Of a stretch of DNA of 64,000 bases, positions 1-9,211 are shown piece by piece. The notes beneath the pieces were generated by a model. The model was not told where the DNA came from, searched no databases, and saw only the letters and a list, made by a program, of their open reading frames with translations. Within the stretch, counting starts at the first letter, position 1; the number at the start of each line of letters is the position of its first letter. Origin of the DNA: Moesziomyces globuligerus (Eukaryota > Basidiomycota > Ustilaginomycetes > Ustilaginales > Ustilaginaceae); assembly GCA_030849465.1 (NCBI GenBank), contig JARVLF010000011.1:124001-188000 (forward strand). The letters run 5' to 3'. Both the position numbers and the translations under genes were made by a program.

Positions 1-1514
1 CCTCGTCAAGTCGTCGAAGCGCTCGCACGCCCAGCTCTCGCACTAGCCCGAAGGATTCCACATGGTCCATCGCATCTCTCCCGCTGCCGCTGCCGAGCGA
101 GGTACGCAGGCACTCTCTCGAAGATGTCAACGGCGCCGTCACGTACGCCGTCAATCTCGTTCAGCTGCTCGCCGCTTATCTCGGAATCACGCTGCCCTTC
201 TGCATCGAGCAGCACAAGGGACGCTTCTCACTCAGACCCGATCCGCTCTGGGATGGCGGCGGCGGCTCGAGTGCCAAGACACTCTACCTTTCGCAGCGCG
301 CCTACGCAAATCTCAGTAGCGCCCACTCCAGCCCAACCAAGACTTTCAAGCTCAACAACCTGGCAGAGTCTACCATCGGCCTGGGAGCCTCCACCCTCTC
401 CACCATCGAGTCCTACATCCATTTACCCTCCGGTGCTGGCCTACCCTGGGGCACAACACACTCTCCGACGTCGAAATCAAGCTCAGGCTCTGCCGACGCG
501 GATCCTGAAACGAACGACGAAGGGCGAACCGAGGGCGCGGAACGCACTTCCTCCGCGTCCGGCACGCAGTCCAAGCCGGACCAAGCAGCCCGCTCGTTTG
601 TTTCCGCGCTCGTCATGCTGTCGTACGATGTCGCCTATCTCGCGGCGAAGCAGGGCGTGCAGCTGGATCTGGTAACAGCGGCAGCCAATCCGCTCCAGCT
701 CGTGTCGACGATCATGCGGCAGTCGGAGCTCGGTCGTCGGGCACATGCGAACTTCCTGCCGGCGTCGAGCATTTCGGACCTGAGTTTGCCCTCGCTGGAC
801 TACGAGCAGCTCGCCCAGATCCTGGAGCCCAACAACGCTGCTGCCGATGGATACAAGCGCGGCTCGTCGCGTCCGACCAAAGCGGCTGCGGCGAATGCGG
901 CTACATCTCGCGCGTCGGGTGCCGCACAGGCTTCGCCGCACAAGCTCCTCGAGCAAAGCTACGTCGACGTCGGCGAGGCAGCAGCGTCAGTGCTCGGACT
1001 CAAGGATCCGTCTTCGGTCGCTCACACGGCAAAGACGAAGCAGACGGGTCGGTCCGCCTCGCAAAAGTCTAAGGCGGAACAGAAGGATGCCGATTGCCAG
1101 GATGCAGCTCGCCGCAATGTCGTGGATGACTTGCCGATCCAGAATTCGGCGGCGAAGGGGCGTATCGTATCCGCACCGGCAGCGCAGCCGCCTCCTTCGC
1201 TTGAGTTCCTGCGCCAGCGCGGACGCGACGCCTCCAAGCTCAAGGCGGATACCGTGGCTGCCACCTCCGCTAGCTCCGGCTCGAGGAGGAACGAGTCGGC
1301 GGCCGTTACGAAGCCCAGTACGATGCCAGAACCTGAGCTTGCGGGTCCAGACAGCCGCAAGATCGGCCCGGGCGCAGTCATCTTTAACGGTGTCGAGGTC
1401 GGTGTTGGGAATATGGCAACTGGAGAAGGGGATCGTTTGGCGGCTCTGGGTTCTCGGCAGGTCCGCGAAAAGTCGCGCAAGCGCTCGACGGAAGAAGGCT
1501 GGGCTCTAGTCTAA
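1..1514 (+). CDS. Atg14/UVRAG (Vps38)-like autophagy/PI3K-complex subunit, 3' part
   Basis: The frame is open from base 3 to the stop at 1512-1514, so about 503 residues are visible and the start lies outside the window. Around residues 35-75 it reads LPLPLPSEVRR, then VTYAVNLVQLLAAYLGITLP, then an aromatic/basic stretch ending in KTLYLS. About 90 residues on comes VMLSYDVAYLAAKQG. This order (hydrophobic helix, LGITLPF-type turn, YLS, then NIAYLC-like helix) is characteristic of the Atg14/UVRAG family. These proteins are the Beclin-1/Vps30-binding subunits of the class III PI3-kinase complexes, acting at the phagophore or endosome. The last ~200 residues are Ser/Ala/Lys-rich with no recognised domain. 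The coiled coil expected upstream is not in the window. Whether it is the Atg14 or the Vps38/UVRAG paralogue cannot be decided here. Confidence 0.65.
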   Translation, partial: SSSRRSARTPSSRTSPKDSTWSIASLPLPLPSEVRRHSLEDVNGAVTYAVNLVQLLAAYLGITLPFCIEQHKGRFSLRPDPLWDGGGGSSAKTLYLSQRAYANLSSAHSSPTKTFKLNNLAESTIGLGASTLSTIESYIHLPSGAGLPWGTTHSPTSKSSSGSADADPETNDEGRTEGAERTSSASGTQSKPDQAARSFVSALVMLSYDVAYLAAKQGVQLDLVTAAANPLQLVSTIMRQSELGRRAHANFLPASSISDLSLPSLDYEQLAQILEPNNAAADGYKRGSSRPTKAAAANAATSRASGAAQASPHKLLEQSYVDVGEAAASVLGLKDPSSVAHTAKTKQTGRSASQKSKAEQKDADCQDAARRNVVDDLPIQNSAAKGRIVSAPAAQPPPSLEFLRQRGRDASKLKADTVAATSASSGSRRNESAAVTKPSTMPEPELAGPDSRKIGPGAVIFNGVEVGVGNMATGEGDRLAALGSRQVREKSRKRSTEEGWALV

Positions 1515-1959
1515 CTCCATCAGCATCCGATGAGGCGTTTGTAGCATAGCACGCGTGCCTCAAAGCTCTTGATGGCGTTATTCCCCCTTCACGTTCGGTC
1601 GGGGGAGGTAATGTGTCTGTATCACAGCACTCAGCCGTCAGAGCTCCTGGTGACGTCGTCCCACTCAGTGTGTCTCGAAGATCGCCGCTCACATTCGATC
1701 CAGTGAGCTTTGTGGGTCGAAGGCGTCCGTGAGGGCTGAGCGAGGGGAAGAACAGGGTCCAAGCCGTTCCTGCCCGTGTTCCGGAATTTGGGACTTGGCG
1801 GACACGGATTTCTGGAAGCTGAGTTCCACCTGCTCCCAAGCCGCCTCCACCTTCCGCTCGCATCCACCAACACCGCTACCATCCATCACCTCGTCACCAC
1901 CGCCGCTCACACGAGGAGACCGCAGCACCCATCGTGTGCCTCGTCGGTCGGCTTCCGAG
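1515..1959. other. Intergenic, promoter/leader of PRP2
   Basis: The frame upstream of the PRP2 ATG stays open back to about 1729, but without an ATG; the translation is Ser/Pro-rich and looks like leader sequence. I see no RNA gene or repeat. Confidence 0.5.
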
Positions 1960-4900
1960 ATGGCTTCCGACTCGGAGCTGCGCCGCTGGATCAGCGACAA
2001 CAGTCTGCGCTTCTTCGGCCTCTCGCAATCGTCGATCATCGACTTCATCCAGGTGTCGGCTTCGTCGGCGGCTTCCCCTGCGGATCTCTTCCAGAGTCTC
2101 ACCTCGCTCGGCCTCCCGTCTACCGACGAAGCGCGGGCTTTCGTTCAGCAGCTCCATCAGCGAGTCCCTCGCGCGAGTCAGAGCCGCACATCCATCGCGC
2201 CAAAAGCATCCGGCAGCAGTGCAGGACCGGACGAGTCGAAACCGAGCAAGAAGCGCTACGGCCTGCTGCTCGACGAGGAGAATGGAGAGGAGGAGCTGGC
2301 GATCAAACCGGAGAAGCGAAGGAAGAAAAAGAAGGAGGTCAGCGACAACGATCTCGCACCACCAGCAGAGACATCGACATCAAGGGAGCGTCGTGGAGCT
2401 TCTCGATCGCTCAGCCCAGCGAGATCACCATCGAGAGCGGATGAGGCGTCCGACGACGAGTCTCGCGAGCGAGCCCGGCTGAGGGATCTCGCCGAGCGCG
2501 ATGAGTTCGCCCGGCGCATTCGGGACAAGGACAAGAGCGGCACGCGCAACGTCGTCGAGGACCGCACATCTGCGCGTCTCAATCCCGAAGCCGCCGCGCG
2601 CCGCCTCCTCGCCGAAGACGACGAGGCACGCTCGGCGGCTATGCCGAGCCTGCGTGATCGATCGCGCCAGGAGTATCTCGCCAAGCGCGCGCAGCAGCGC
2701 ATGGAGCTGCTCCGGCTCGAGATCCAGGACGAGGAGCGCTTCTTCCGCGGCCTCAAGATGACCCGACGCGAGCAGCGCGACCTGGAGTACAAGAAGGAGG
2801 TGCTTCGGCTGGCCGAGGAACGCGCGCGCATCGACGACGGCGACACCGGCTACGCCATGCCCGAAGATTACCTCACTGAGACGGGCAAGCTCGACGCGGC
2901 CAAGAAGGAGAAGGCCCTGTACCAGCGATACGACGATGCGCGCACCGAGCGGCTCGCGCAGCAGACGCACGTCACCGATGCTGAGCGCTTTGAGAAGGAA
3001 CAGATCGAGCGCTCGAGGTACGTCGCCGAGCCGGCCAACGAGGCGGCGGCGGAGCTGGTCGAGCAGTACGACTACGTCTTCGACGAGAGCCAGACGATTC
3101 AGTTTGTCGTCGAGTCGCAGATGGCCGGCACGACGACGATGAGTGCGCGCGACAAGCTGCTGCAGCAGCAGATTGACGAGGCCGAGACCAAGGCGGCCAA
3201 GATGCAGGCGACGCGCGAGTCGCTGCCCGTGTACGCGCTGCGCTCGGAGCTGCTCGAGGCCATCGCAGAGTACCAGGTGCTGATCGTCGTTGGCGAGACC
3301 GGGTCGGGTAAGACGACGCAGCTTCCGCAGTTTCTGCACGAGGCCGGATATACCAAGGATGGCAAAAAGGTCGGATGTACACAGCCGCGTCGTGTGGCGG
3401 CGATGAGTGTCGCTGCACGCGTGGCGGAAGAGATGGGCGTGCGTCTGGGCCGTGAGTGCGGCTACAGCATCCGATTCGAGGACTGCACGTCGGACGACAC
3501 GGTGATCAAGTACATGACCGACGGCATGCTGCTGCGCGAGTTCCTCACCGAGCCCGACCTGGGTTCGTATTCGGCGCTGATCATCGACGAGGCGCACGAG
3601 CGCACGCTGAGCACCGACGTGCTCTTTGGACTGGTCAAGGACATTGCGCGCTTCCGTCCCGATCTCAAGCTGCTCATCTCGAGCGCGACGCTAGACGCGG
3701 AGAAGTTTAGCGAATTCTTTGACGACGCACCCATCTTCAACGTGCCCGGGCGTCGATATCCCGTGGACATCCACTACACGCCGCAGCCCGAGGCCAACTA
3801 CCTGCACGCGGCCATCACGACCGTGTTTCAGATCCACACCACGCAGCCCAAGGGCGACATCCTCGTCTTCCTCACCGGTCAGGACGAGATCGATGCGGCG
3901 ATGGAGAATCTGCACGAGACGAGCCGCGCGCTGGGCAACAAGATCGCCGAACTCATCGTCTGTCCGATCTACGCCAATCTGCCCAGCGAGATGCAGGCCA
4001 AGATCTTTGAACCGACGCCCGAGGGCGCGCGCAAGGTGGTGCTGGCGACCAACATCGCCGAGACGTCGATCACCATCGACGGCGTCGTCTTTGTCATCGA
4101 CCCCGGCTTCGTCAAGCAGAACGCGTACAATCCGCGCACGGGCATGGCCTCGCTCACCGTCGTCGCCTGTTCGCGCGCCTCTGCGAACCAACGAGCCGGC
4201 CGTGCCGGTCGTGTGGGGCCGGGCAAATGCTTCCGCCTCTTTACAAAGTGGGCGTTCAAGAACGAGATGGACGAAAACACCACGCCCGAAATCCAACGCA
4301 CCAACCTCGCCAACGTCGTCCTCCTGCTCAAGTCGCTCGGCATCAACGACCTGCTCAACTTTGACTTTCTCGATCCGCCACCGACGGACACGCTGATGCG
4401 ATCCTTCGAGCTCCTCTACGCGCTCGGTGCGCTCAACGACAAGGGCGAGTTGACCAAGCTCGGTCGACGGATGGCCGAGTTTCCTGTGGATCCGCAGTTG
4501 TCCAAGGCGATCCTTGCGTCCGAGGGGTATAGGTGTACTGAGGAAGTCTTGTCGATTGTATCGATGCTTTCCGAATCCTCTGCACTCTTCTTTCGACCCA
4601 AGGATAAGAAGATGCATGCTGATCGAGCTCGAGCTGCGTTTGTTCGATCCGGAGGCGATCATATGACGTTGCTCAATGTTTGGGAACAGTGGGTGCAGAG
4701 CAACTACGACGTGCAGTTCTGCCACGACAACTTTGTGCAGCCAAAGGTGCTCGCGCGCGTGCGCGACGTGCGCGATCAGCTCGTCAGCCTCTGCGAGCGC
4801 GTCGAACTCACGCCCGAATCCAACGCCGATCCCAACGACATCTCGCCCATCCAACGCGCCATCCTCGCCGGCTACTTTATCAACACCGCACGCATCCAAA

Positions 4901-5187
4901 AGGGCGGCGAAACCTACCGTGCGCTCAAACAAAACACCTCGATCCACATCCACCCCTCCAGCTGCCTCTACAAGCAAATCCCCCAACCCACCTTCGTCTG
5001 CTACTACGAACTCGTAGAGACAAGCAAGAACTTCATGCGCCAGGTCCTAAACATCAGACCAGAGTGGCTCCTCGAGGTCGCCAAACATTACTTTACAAAA
5101 GAAGACGTCCAGGAGACCGCCAAGAATGGTCACTACAAGGGCAGGACCGCCACCGCCGCCGCGCTTGCACCACGATCCCGCTCATAG
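1960..5187 (+). CDS. PRP2: DEAH-box spliceosomal RNA helicase Prp2/DHX16
   Basis: A single exon of 1,075 residues, close to human DHX16 and longer than yeast Prp2. The N-terminus (about residues 1-70) is a small helical region containing LRRWISDNSLRFFGLSQSSI, typical of DHX16/Cdc28 homologues. A charged, Ser/Arg-rich linker follows to about residue 400. The helicase core shows motif I GETGSGKT at 445-452, motif II DEAH at 543-546, motif III SAT, and motif VI QRAGRAGRVGPGKCFRLF. The HA2/winged-helix and OB-fold regions follow. Prp2 uses ATP to remodel the Bact spliceosome before the first splicing step. I chose ATG 1960 because the upstream open stretch has no ATG in this frame and is low-complexity, while the conserved N-terminus begins right after 1960. 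The stop is at 5185-5187. Confidence 0.95.
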   Translation: MASDSELRRWISDNSLRFFGLSQSSIIDFIQVSASSAASPADLFQSLTSLGLPSTDEARAFVQQLHQRVPRASQSRTSIAPKASGSSAGPDESKPSKKRYGLLLDEENGEEELAIKPEKRRKKKKEVSDNDLAPPAETSTSRERRGASRSLSPARSPSRADEASDDESRERARLRDLAERDEFARRIRDKDKSGTRNVVEDRTSARLNPEAAARRLLAEDDEARSAAMPSLRDRSRQEYLAKRAQQRMELLRLEIQDEERFFRGLKMTRREQRDLEYKKEVLRLAEERARIDDGDTGYAMPEDYLTETGKLDAAKKEKALYQRYDDARTERLAQQTHVTDAERFEKEQIERSRYVAEPANEAAAELVEQYDYVFDESQTIQFVVESQMAGTTTMSARDKLLQQQIDEAETKAAKMQATRESLPVYALRSELLEAIAEYQVLIVVGETGSGKTTQLPQFLHEAGYTKDGKKVGCTQPRRVAAMSVAARVAEEMGVRLGRECGYSIRFEDCTSDDTVIKYMTDGMLLREFLTEPDLGSYSALIIDEAHERTLSTDVLFGLVKDIARFRPDLKLLISSATLDAEKFSEFFDDAPIFNVPGRRYPVDIHYTPQPEANYLHAAITTVFQIHTTQPKGDILVFLTGQDEIDAAMENLHETSRALGNKIAELIVCPIYANLPSEMQAKIFEPTPEGARKVVLATNIAETSITIDGVVFVIDPGFVKQNAYNPRTGMASLTVVACSRASANQRAGRAGRVGPGKCFRLFTKWAFKNEMDENTTPEIQRTNLANVVLLLKSLGINDLLNFDFLDPPPTDTLMRSFELLYALGALNDKGELTKLGRRMAEFPVDPQLSKAILASEGYRCTEEVLSIVSMLSESSALFFRPKDKKMHADRARAAFVRSGGDHMTLLNVWEQWVQSNYDVQFCHDNFVQPKVLARVRDVRDQLVSLCERVELTPESNADPNDISPIQRAILAGYFINTARIQKGGETYRALKQNTSIHIHPSSCLYKQIPQPTFVCYYELVETSKNFMRQVLNIRPEWLLEVAKHYFTKEDVQETAKNGHYKGRTATAAALAPRSRS

Positions 5188-5408
5188 CCATCTTACCCCT
5201 TGCTTGGCCTGTCCAACTTTCCACCTTGGTTCGGTTTTCGCTTCCTCGTACTTGTCTCGAAGCTTTCACACGCGCAAATGGCATCGTCAAACGCAACTCG
5301 AAAATTGCCCGACCGCACCTCGATGGCTGCCTATCGGCCGCACATGGCTCGCGATCGGAGGCGAGCAGTCTGCATCGTGACAGAGCTGTGCGGGGCGGAA
5401 GCGAGCGG

Positions 5409-5768
5409 TTAGAAGAGGTCGTGGACGCCGTTGTGGAGCGAGCAAGCGTCGCGGATGGTGGCGTCGGCTTCGTCCGGGGTGACGTTCTGGCCCGAGTCGC
5501 AGTGCACCGTGGTCGAGGTGGCGCCACGGGCGCGCGTCGCTTGCTTGCACGCCAGGCGTCCGCTCGCGACGAGGCGCGACGAGACGAGCTCGGCCGCCGC
5601 GCCGCCCTGCCCGCCCCAGAGCCGGCAGCGCGCGGTGCGCGTGTCGTTGAGCCGGAGCAGCACCGCTGCCTCGGACGTCGGATCGCCCGTCTGCGGCGCC
5701 GGCAGAGGCGCGCACATGCCTCCACCGGCCAAAAGCACAAAGCAGACCACGGACAACGAGAGCTGCAT
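5409..5768 (-). CDS. Small secreted cysteine-containing protein (candidate effector)
   Basis: A single exon of 119 residues. It begins MQLSLSVVCFVLLAGGGMCA, a convincing signal peptide (hydrophobic core, small residues before the likely cut). The mature chain of about 100 residues has four cysteines (RCRLW, ACKQ, HCDS, DACS), enough for two disulphides, and no domain I recognise. The ATG codon at 5766-5768 was checked, and a TATAAAG motif lies about 217 bases upstream on the same strand. The gene is convergent with PRP2, 221 bases apart. Small secreted Cys proteins are the usual form of smut effectors, but nothing here shows expression or host contact. The alternative is a chance frame: two overlapping frames on the same strand are also open but lack a signal peptide. 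Confidence 0.55.
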   Translation of the reverse strand: MQLSLSVVCFVLLAGGGMCAPLPAPQTGDPTSEAAVLLRLNDTRTARCRLWGGQGGAAAELVSSRLVASGRLACKQATRARGATSTTVHCDSGQNVTPDEADATIRDACSLHNGVHDLF

Positions 5769-6573
5769 CTCGCACTCGATACGCCTGCGCCGCGTCCAAG
5801 ATGGTCAGCACCTCTCAAGCCAACTCCAACGCCAAGAGGGAGAAATAGGAGAGAGAGGGTGCGAGGCAGAACCTACAGGTGTTGGGGTTCGGTCTAGATT
5901 GGTACGGAGGACGGGTCAGACTGCAAAGGATCCAGCCTTGCGTGGGTGGCTCTCGAGGTGGCGGTCAGCAGGACCGGGCTGAGGCTTTATATCTTCGATG
6001 TGGGCGCGGTTTCAGCGTCAAGGATGCGGCATTAGAGCCGGTGCGGCATTTTGGCCCGCATCGGTCGACATCTCTGGCTGTGCTCGCTGGTTGATTGCCT
6101 GTCGGATGCGCCCCGCTCCTGTCACTTTGATTCATCAAGGCAGCGCTCGCTCTGCTGCACAGCCTCGGTGGTTCGAGCGATAACTTATGAAGCGCGTTTT
6201 CCCCACCAGCACCGTTCGGGATGTCATCACATTGAAACCCTCGGTCCCTCCGAACACCCGTTGCTGTTGCCTCGGCACGATGCCAACACGCCCTTCTCGG
6301 TTCATCCGAATCGCCATGGACAGGGCTCGTCTACTCACAGCAACGATGCAGCTGCCTCTGTCAACTCTCTTTTTTCTCACGCCCCCGTGACCAGCTCCGG
6401 CTTCGCTCGTCCTGACCGTCACGCTCGGAAGCCTGTTTGGATTTTCGAATGTCAACGTTTTCATTCCGACCTTGTTTGGCAGGATGTGTATCCTCTGTGT
6501 GATGTTATCACCCGTGTGAACGATCCGCACTGGTGCGATTGGGGTGCTCGTCGGATGCTCCGTGGGATGCGAG
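5769..6573. other. Intergenic between small secreted protein and SND2 3' end
   Basis: This holds the presumed promoter of the small secreted protein and the 3' flank of SND2. Apart from the TATA-like motif at 5985-5991, I see no supported gene or repeat. Confidence 0.5.
5985..5991 (-). promoter_or_regulatory. TATA-like element upstream of small secreted protein
   Basis: TATAAAG on the minus strand, about 217 bases before the ATG at 5768. The position is plausible for a core promoter with a long leader. It is a motif match only. Confidence 0.35.
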
Positions 6574-7366
6574 TTAGCGCTTGCGCATCTGGACGCGCGG
6601 GTCGCCCTTTGCCGCGCGCGCCTGGAGCTTCTGCTGGCGCTTGGACATAGGCTCTTCTCCGCCCTGTTGCACGCCAGCGTTGGGCGTCTGCGCACCGCCT
6701 CGGCCACCGAGCAATGCCTGCAGCGAAGCAAACGGACTCTGACCACGGAACAGATAGGGCAGCAGCACCTTCTGGTAGATCACGTACCCCGCATATCCCG
6801 GAATCTATACACAGCGCAGAGCGGTCAGCGATGTTGCCTTTTGCCAAGAATAACGTCATCAGGCGAGGTGGCCAACTTACGATCAGATAGAGGTACCAGA
6901 ACTTGCTCCAGACCAGCGAGGCCAGTTGCACGAACCACGTCACATAGATCACGTCGAACATGTACCTGCAGCCGCGCCCAAAGCTCGTGTCAGTATCATC
7001 CATCTTTGGCTGTTCTCGTCTTCGCGGGGTAGTCGGGTACACGTACTGGGTGAGACCGGATTGTTGGAGATCGTTGCCCTGGGTCGCCATGCTCTGGAGC
7101 GTCAACCATAGCGCGACAGCGATCGCTTCCGATACGACGTAGCCAAAGATGGTGCCTTTGGTCACGCTCGACTTTTGCAGCCAGAATCGCACCAGCAGGT
7201 ACACCGTGTTGGTCGCCAGAAAGCCGTTGCGCAGCAGCGTCAGCAGGAACGCATTCCCCGACGCCGTCTTCTTCGCACTTCCTCGAGCCTATACCCCGTC
7301 CACAAACGAACATCCGAGTCAGTAACGCGAGCAGTCCGTCCTGGAGCTACGTGAAGATCTCACCAT
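6574..7366 (-). CDS. SND2: SND2/TMEM208-family ER-targeting membrane protein
   Basis: Four exons can be built in transcription order: 7366-7364, 7288-7047, 6965-6881, 6804-6574, giving 186 residues. Introns have donors GTGAGA, GTACGT and GTAAGT and end in TATAG, TGCAG and TATAG. The first coding exon is only the ATG; exon 2 continues ARGSAKKTASGNAFLLTLL. Hydrophobic segments follow (FLATNTVYLLVRFWL, GYVVSEAIAVALWLTL, IYVTWFVQLASLVW, YLYLIIPGYAGYVIYQ), then a basic cytosolic tail ending QKLQARAAKGDPRVQMRKR. Order, length (about 170-190) and the Lys/Arg-rich C-terminus fit TMEM208/yeast Snd2, an ER membrane component of the SRP-independent targeting route. The frame is kept across every junction, which supports the model strongly. 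Confidence 0.85.
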
Positions 7367-7970
7367 GATCGTGAAGGTGTGGTATGCGATGGGTGCCGAG
7401 AAGCAAGGGCTGCACAGGTCGGCTCGCGGTGGTTGTCGCCTGTCCCAACTTCCAAAACAGCACCAACCTCGCGTTGGACGAGTGGAGTTTTCGATTCCCC
7501 CACCGTCTTCCGACTTCCGCAATCCTGCCCGATTTTGCCCTCAACACACCTCAGCCAAGATGATAGGCAGCATGACAACTCCCGCGCTGCCGACTGTGCT
7601 ATTGGGCTGCATACAGTGCACTCTGTGATGGGCACCTCGGATCGCTGGAGAAAATTTAGATAAAGAGATGGTCCATTGATGCGAAGAGAACAGGAGAGAT
7701 AGACAAGGGAGACAGGGGTGAGCGAACGTGCACCGAGATCCTGCGGCGCCGCCGAAGCGAAAGCGGTGCAGAGACCCTGGACTGCAAAGAACGCTACGGC
7801 GCTGGATCGCAGGCATGTGCGAGGACTGAGGAGACCAGAGAAGGAGAGTGACCGAGGCTCAGGTTGAAGCCATGTCGAGCTCGAATGCAGTGCTTCCGCG
7901 CAGCCTCGACTGGATTGAATGCACGACGAGCCTTGGAGCATTTGTTCGGAGATCCCGACTAGGCGGATGT
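7367..7970. other. Intergenic between SND2 and GPI-protein gene
   Basis: Likely SND2 promoter/leader plus the 3' flank of the GPI-anchored protein gene; both flanking genes are on the minus strand. Short open frames lack conserved features. I see no repeat or RNA gene. Confidence 0.5.
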
Positions 7971-8532
7971 TTAGAGAAGCACCCAGACGCCGACGCCGAG
8001 TGCAAGGACACTGGCCGAGACTGCGGCCACAGACGAGCGGAGGACCCGAGCGGCGCTAACGATGTGCTTATCATCCGGCCCGACCGCGCTGCCGCCACTC
8101 GCGCCCGATCCTCCTCCAGGAGCCGGCGCTGCGGCAGTTCCTGCGAGATAACCTGTGGTCGGGACGGTGGCGATGGGGAACGTGGTGGGTGTAGTGCTAG
8201 TCGAGGTCATGTTGGAGGTCGAGTTGGACGACGCCGTCATGTTGCGGCTCATCGAAGCCGTGCCTGTCGGTGCCGCCGAACCAGACGCTGATGGACCTGC
8301 AGTGGCTGTCAAACAGGCAGGAACGGTTTGGAAGAAGGACGTTGTCAGTCGATGTGACGCGCATGCAGGAGGGACGCATCGAGGTCTACTTACCACCGCC
8401 GCTCGAAGCTGGCGCGTTGGTCGACGCCTGCGCCTGTGTAGACGAGACACTGTTCTGCGCCGAGACTGCGGCACACAGCGCGAGCACGAGGAGTGCAAGG
8501 CTGTACAAGCCGAGAGTGTGCTGGATCCTCAT
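7971..8532 (-). CDS. Ser/Thr-rich GPI-anchored cell-surface protein
   Basis: Two exons, 8532-8394 and 8305-7971, give 157 residues. The 88-base intron has a GTAAGT donor and TGACAG acceptor and keeps the frame. The protein starts MRIQHTLGLYSLALLVLALC then AAVSA, a clear signal peptide cut before QNSVSS. The mature part is almost entirely Ser, Thr, Ala and Gly with N-glycosylation sequons (NMT, NST, NMT). The C-terminus is a hydrophobic tail (VAAVSASVLALGVGVWVLL) after a small-residue region, the pattern of a GPI-anchor signal. No catalytic domain is visible. It is most likely a wall or plasma-membrane mucin-like protein, and its function is unknown. Confidence 0.7.
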
Positions 8533-9211
8533 GGCGGCAGTGCTTGGATATTGGACCTTGTCGTAAGTGTCGTGGGTGTAAGCTTCGGTGCGTGGGAAAG
8601 ATTCTGAGAGTGACCCGTCTATGCACGGCTCGAGGATGTCAGGAAGGGCTGCTGTGCGTATTCGTCGCTGGGGATGATGGTGATGAGCTGGCGAGATGAT
8701 GTTGCTCGACGCTGTTCAGGGTTCACGATCGTGCTGCAAATGCATGAGCGTGCTTGGCTCACTCCCTTTGCGTGTGTCGGAACTCCGCTCCGTCTGGGCG
8801 CGGACTCATGAAAGAGGGGGCCAGCGTGGCTGTCCAAGTTTGATTCAATTTCAGCGCGCGCGATGCGAGACCAACAATCGAGCCTCGTCGCTTTTCAAAA
8901 ACCGCGTTGCTGTTACGGCCCCGTTCTAACAACTTGCTGCGATTTTCGTGTTGGAGGCGCTTGAGCGGAAATTCCAGCGCGGTGATTCGCCGATGTCCTT
9001 GTGAGAGGGCGATGTGATAACCTGGCTGCCGATTAAACTGTGGCCCCGCTCAGATGTGCATGGGCACGCGGAAAGCAGCCCGTCAAAAAGTGACTCGGAA
9101 GCTCTGGCTCGAGAGCGAGAGAGCGCCGACCTTGTCCAACCCTTTAAGAAGAACCTCGCTCTTCTCTGCCACCAGCACTCGCTCGACAATCGCACCATCG
9201 CATTCCCCATC
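8533..9211. other. Divergent promoter region between GPI protein and ILV3
   Basis: A shared upstream region for two divergently transcribed genes. The last ~200 bases are open in the ILV3 frame but have no conserved protein and are read as leader. No RNA gene or repeat was seen. Confidence 0.5.

Noticed and set aside
1729..1959. N-terminal extension of PRP2
   Set aside because: The frame begins with GTG at 1729 and has no ATG before 1960.
6173..6183. GGTTCGAGCG, like a tRNA B box
   Set aside because: No matching A box, acceptor or anticodon stem around it.
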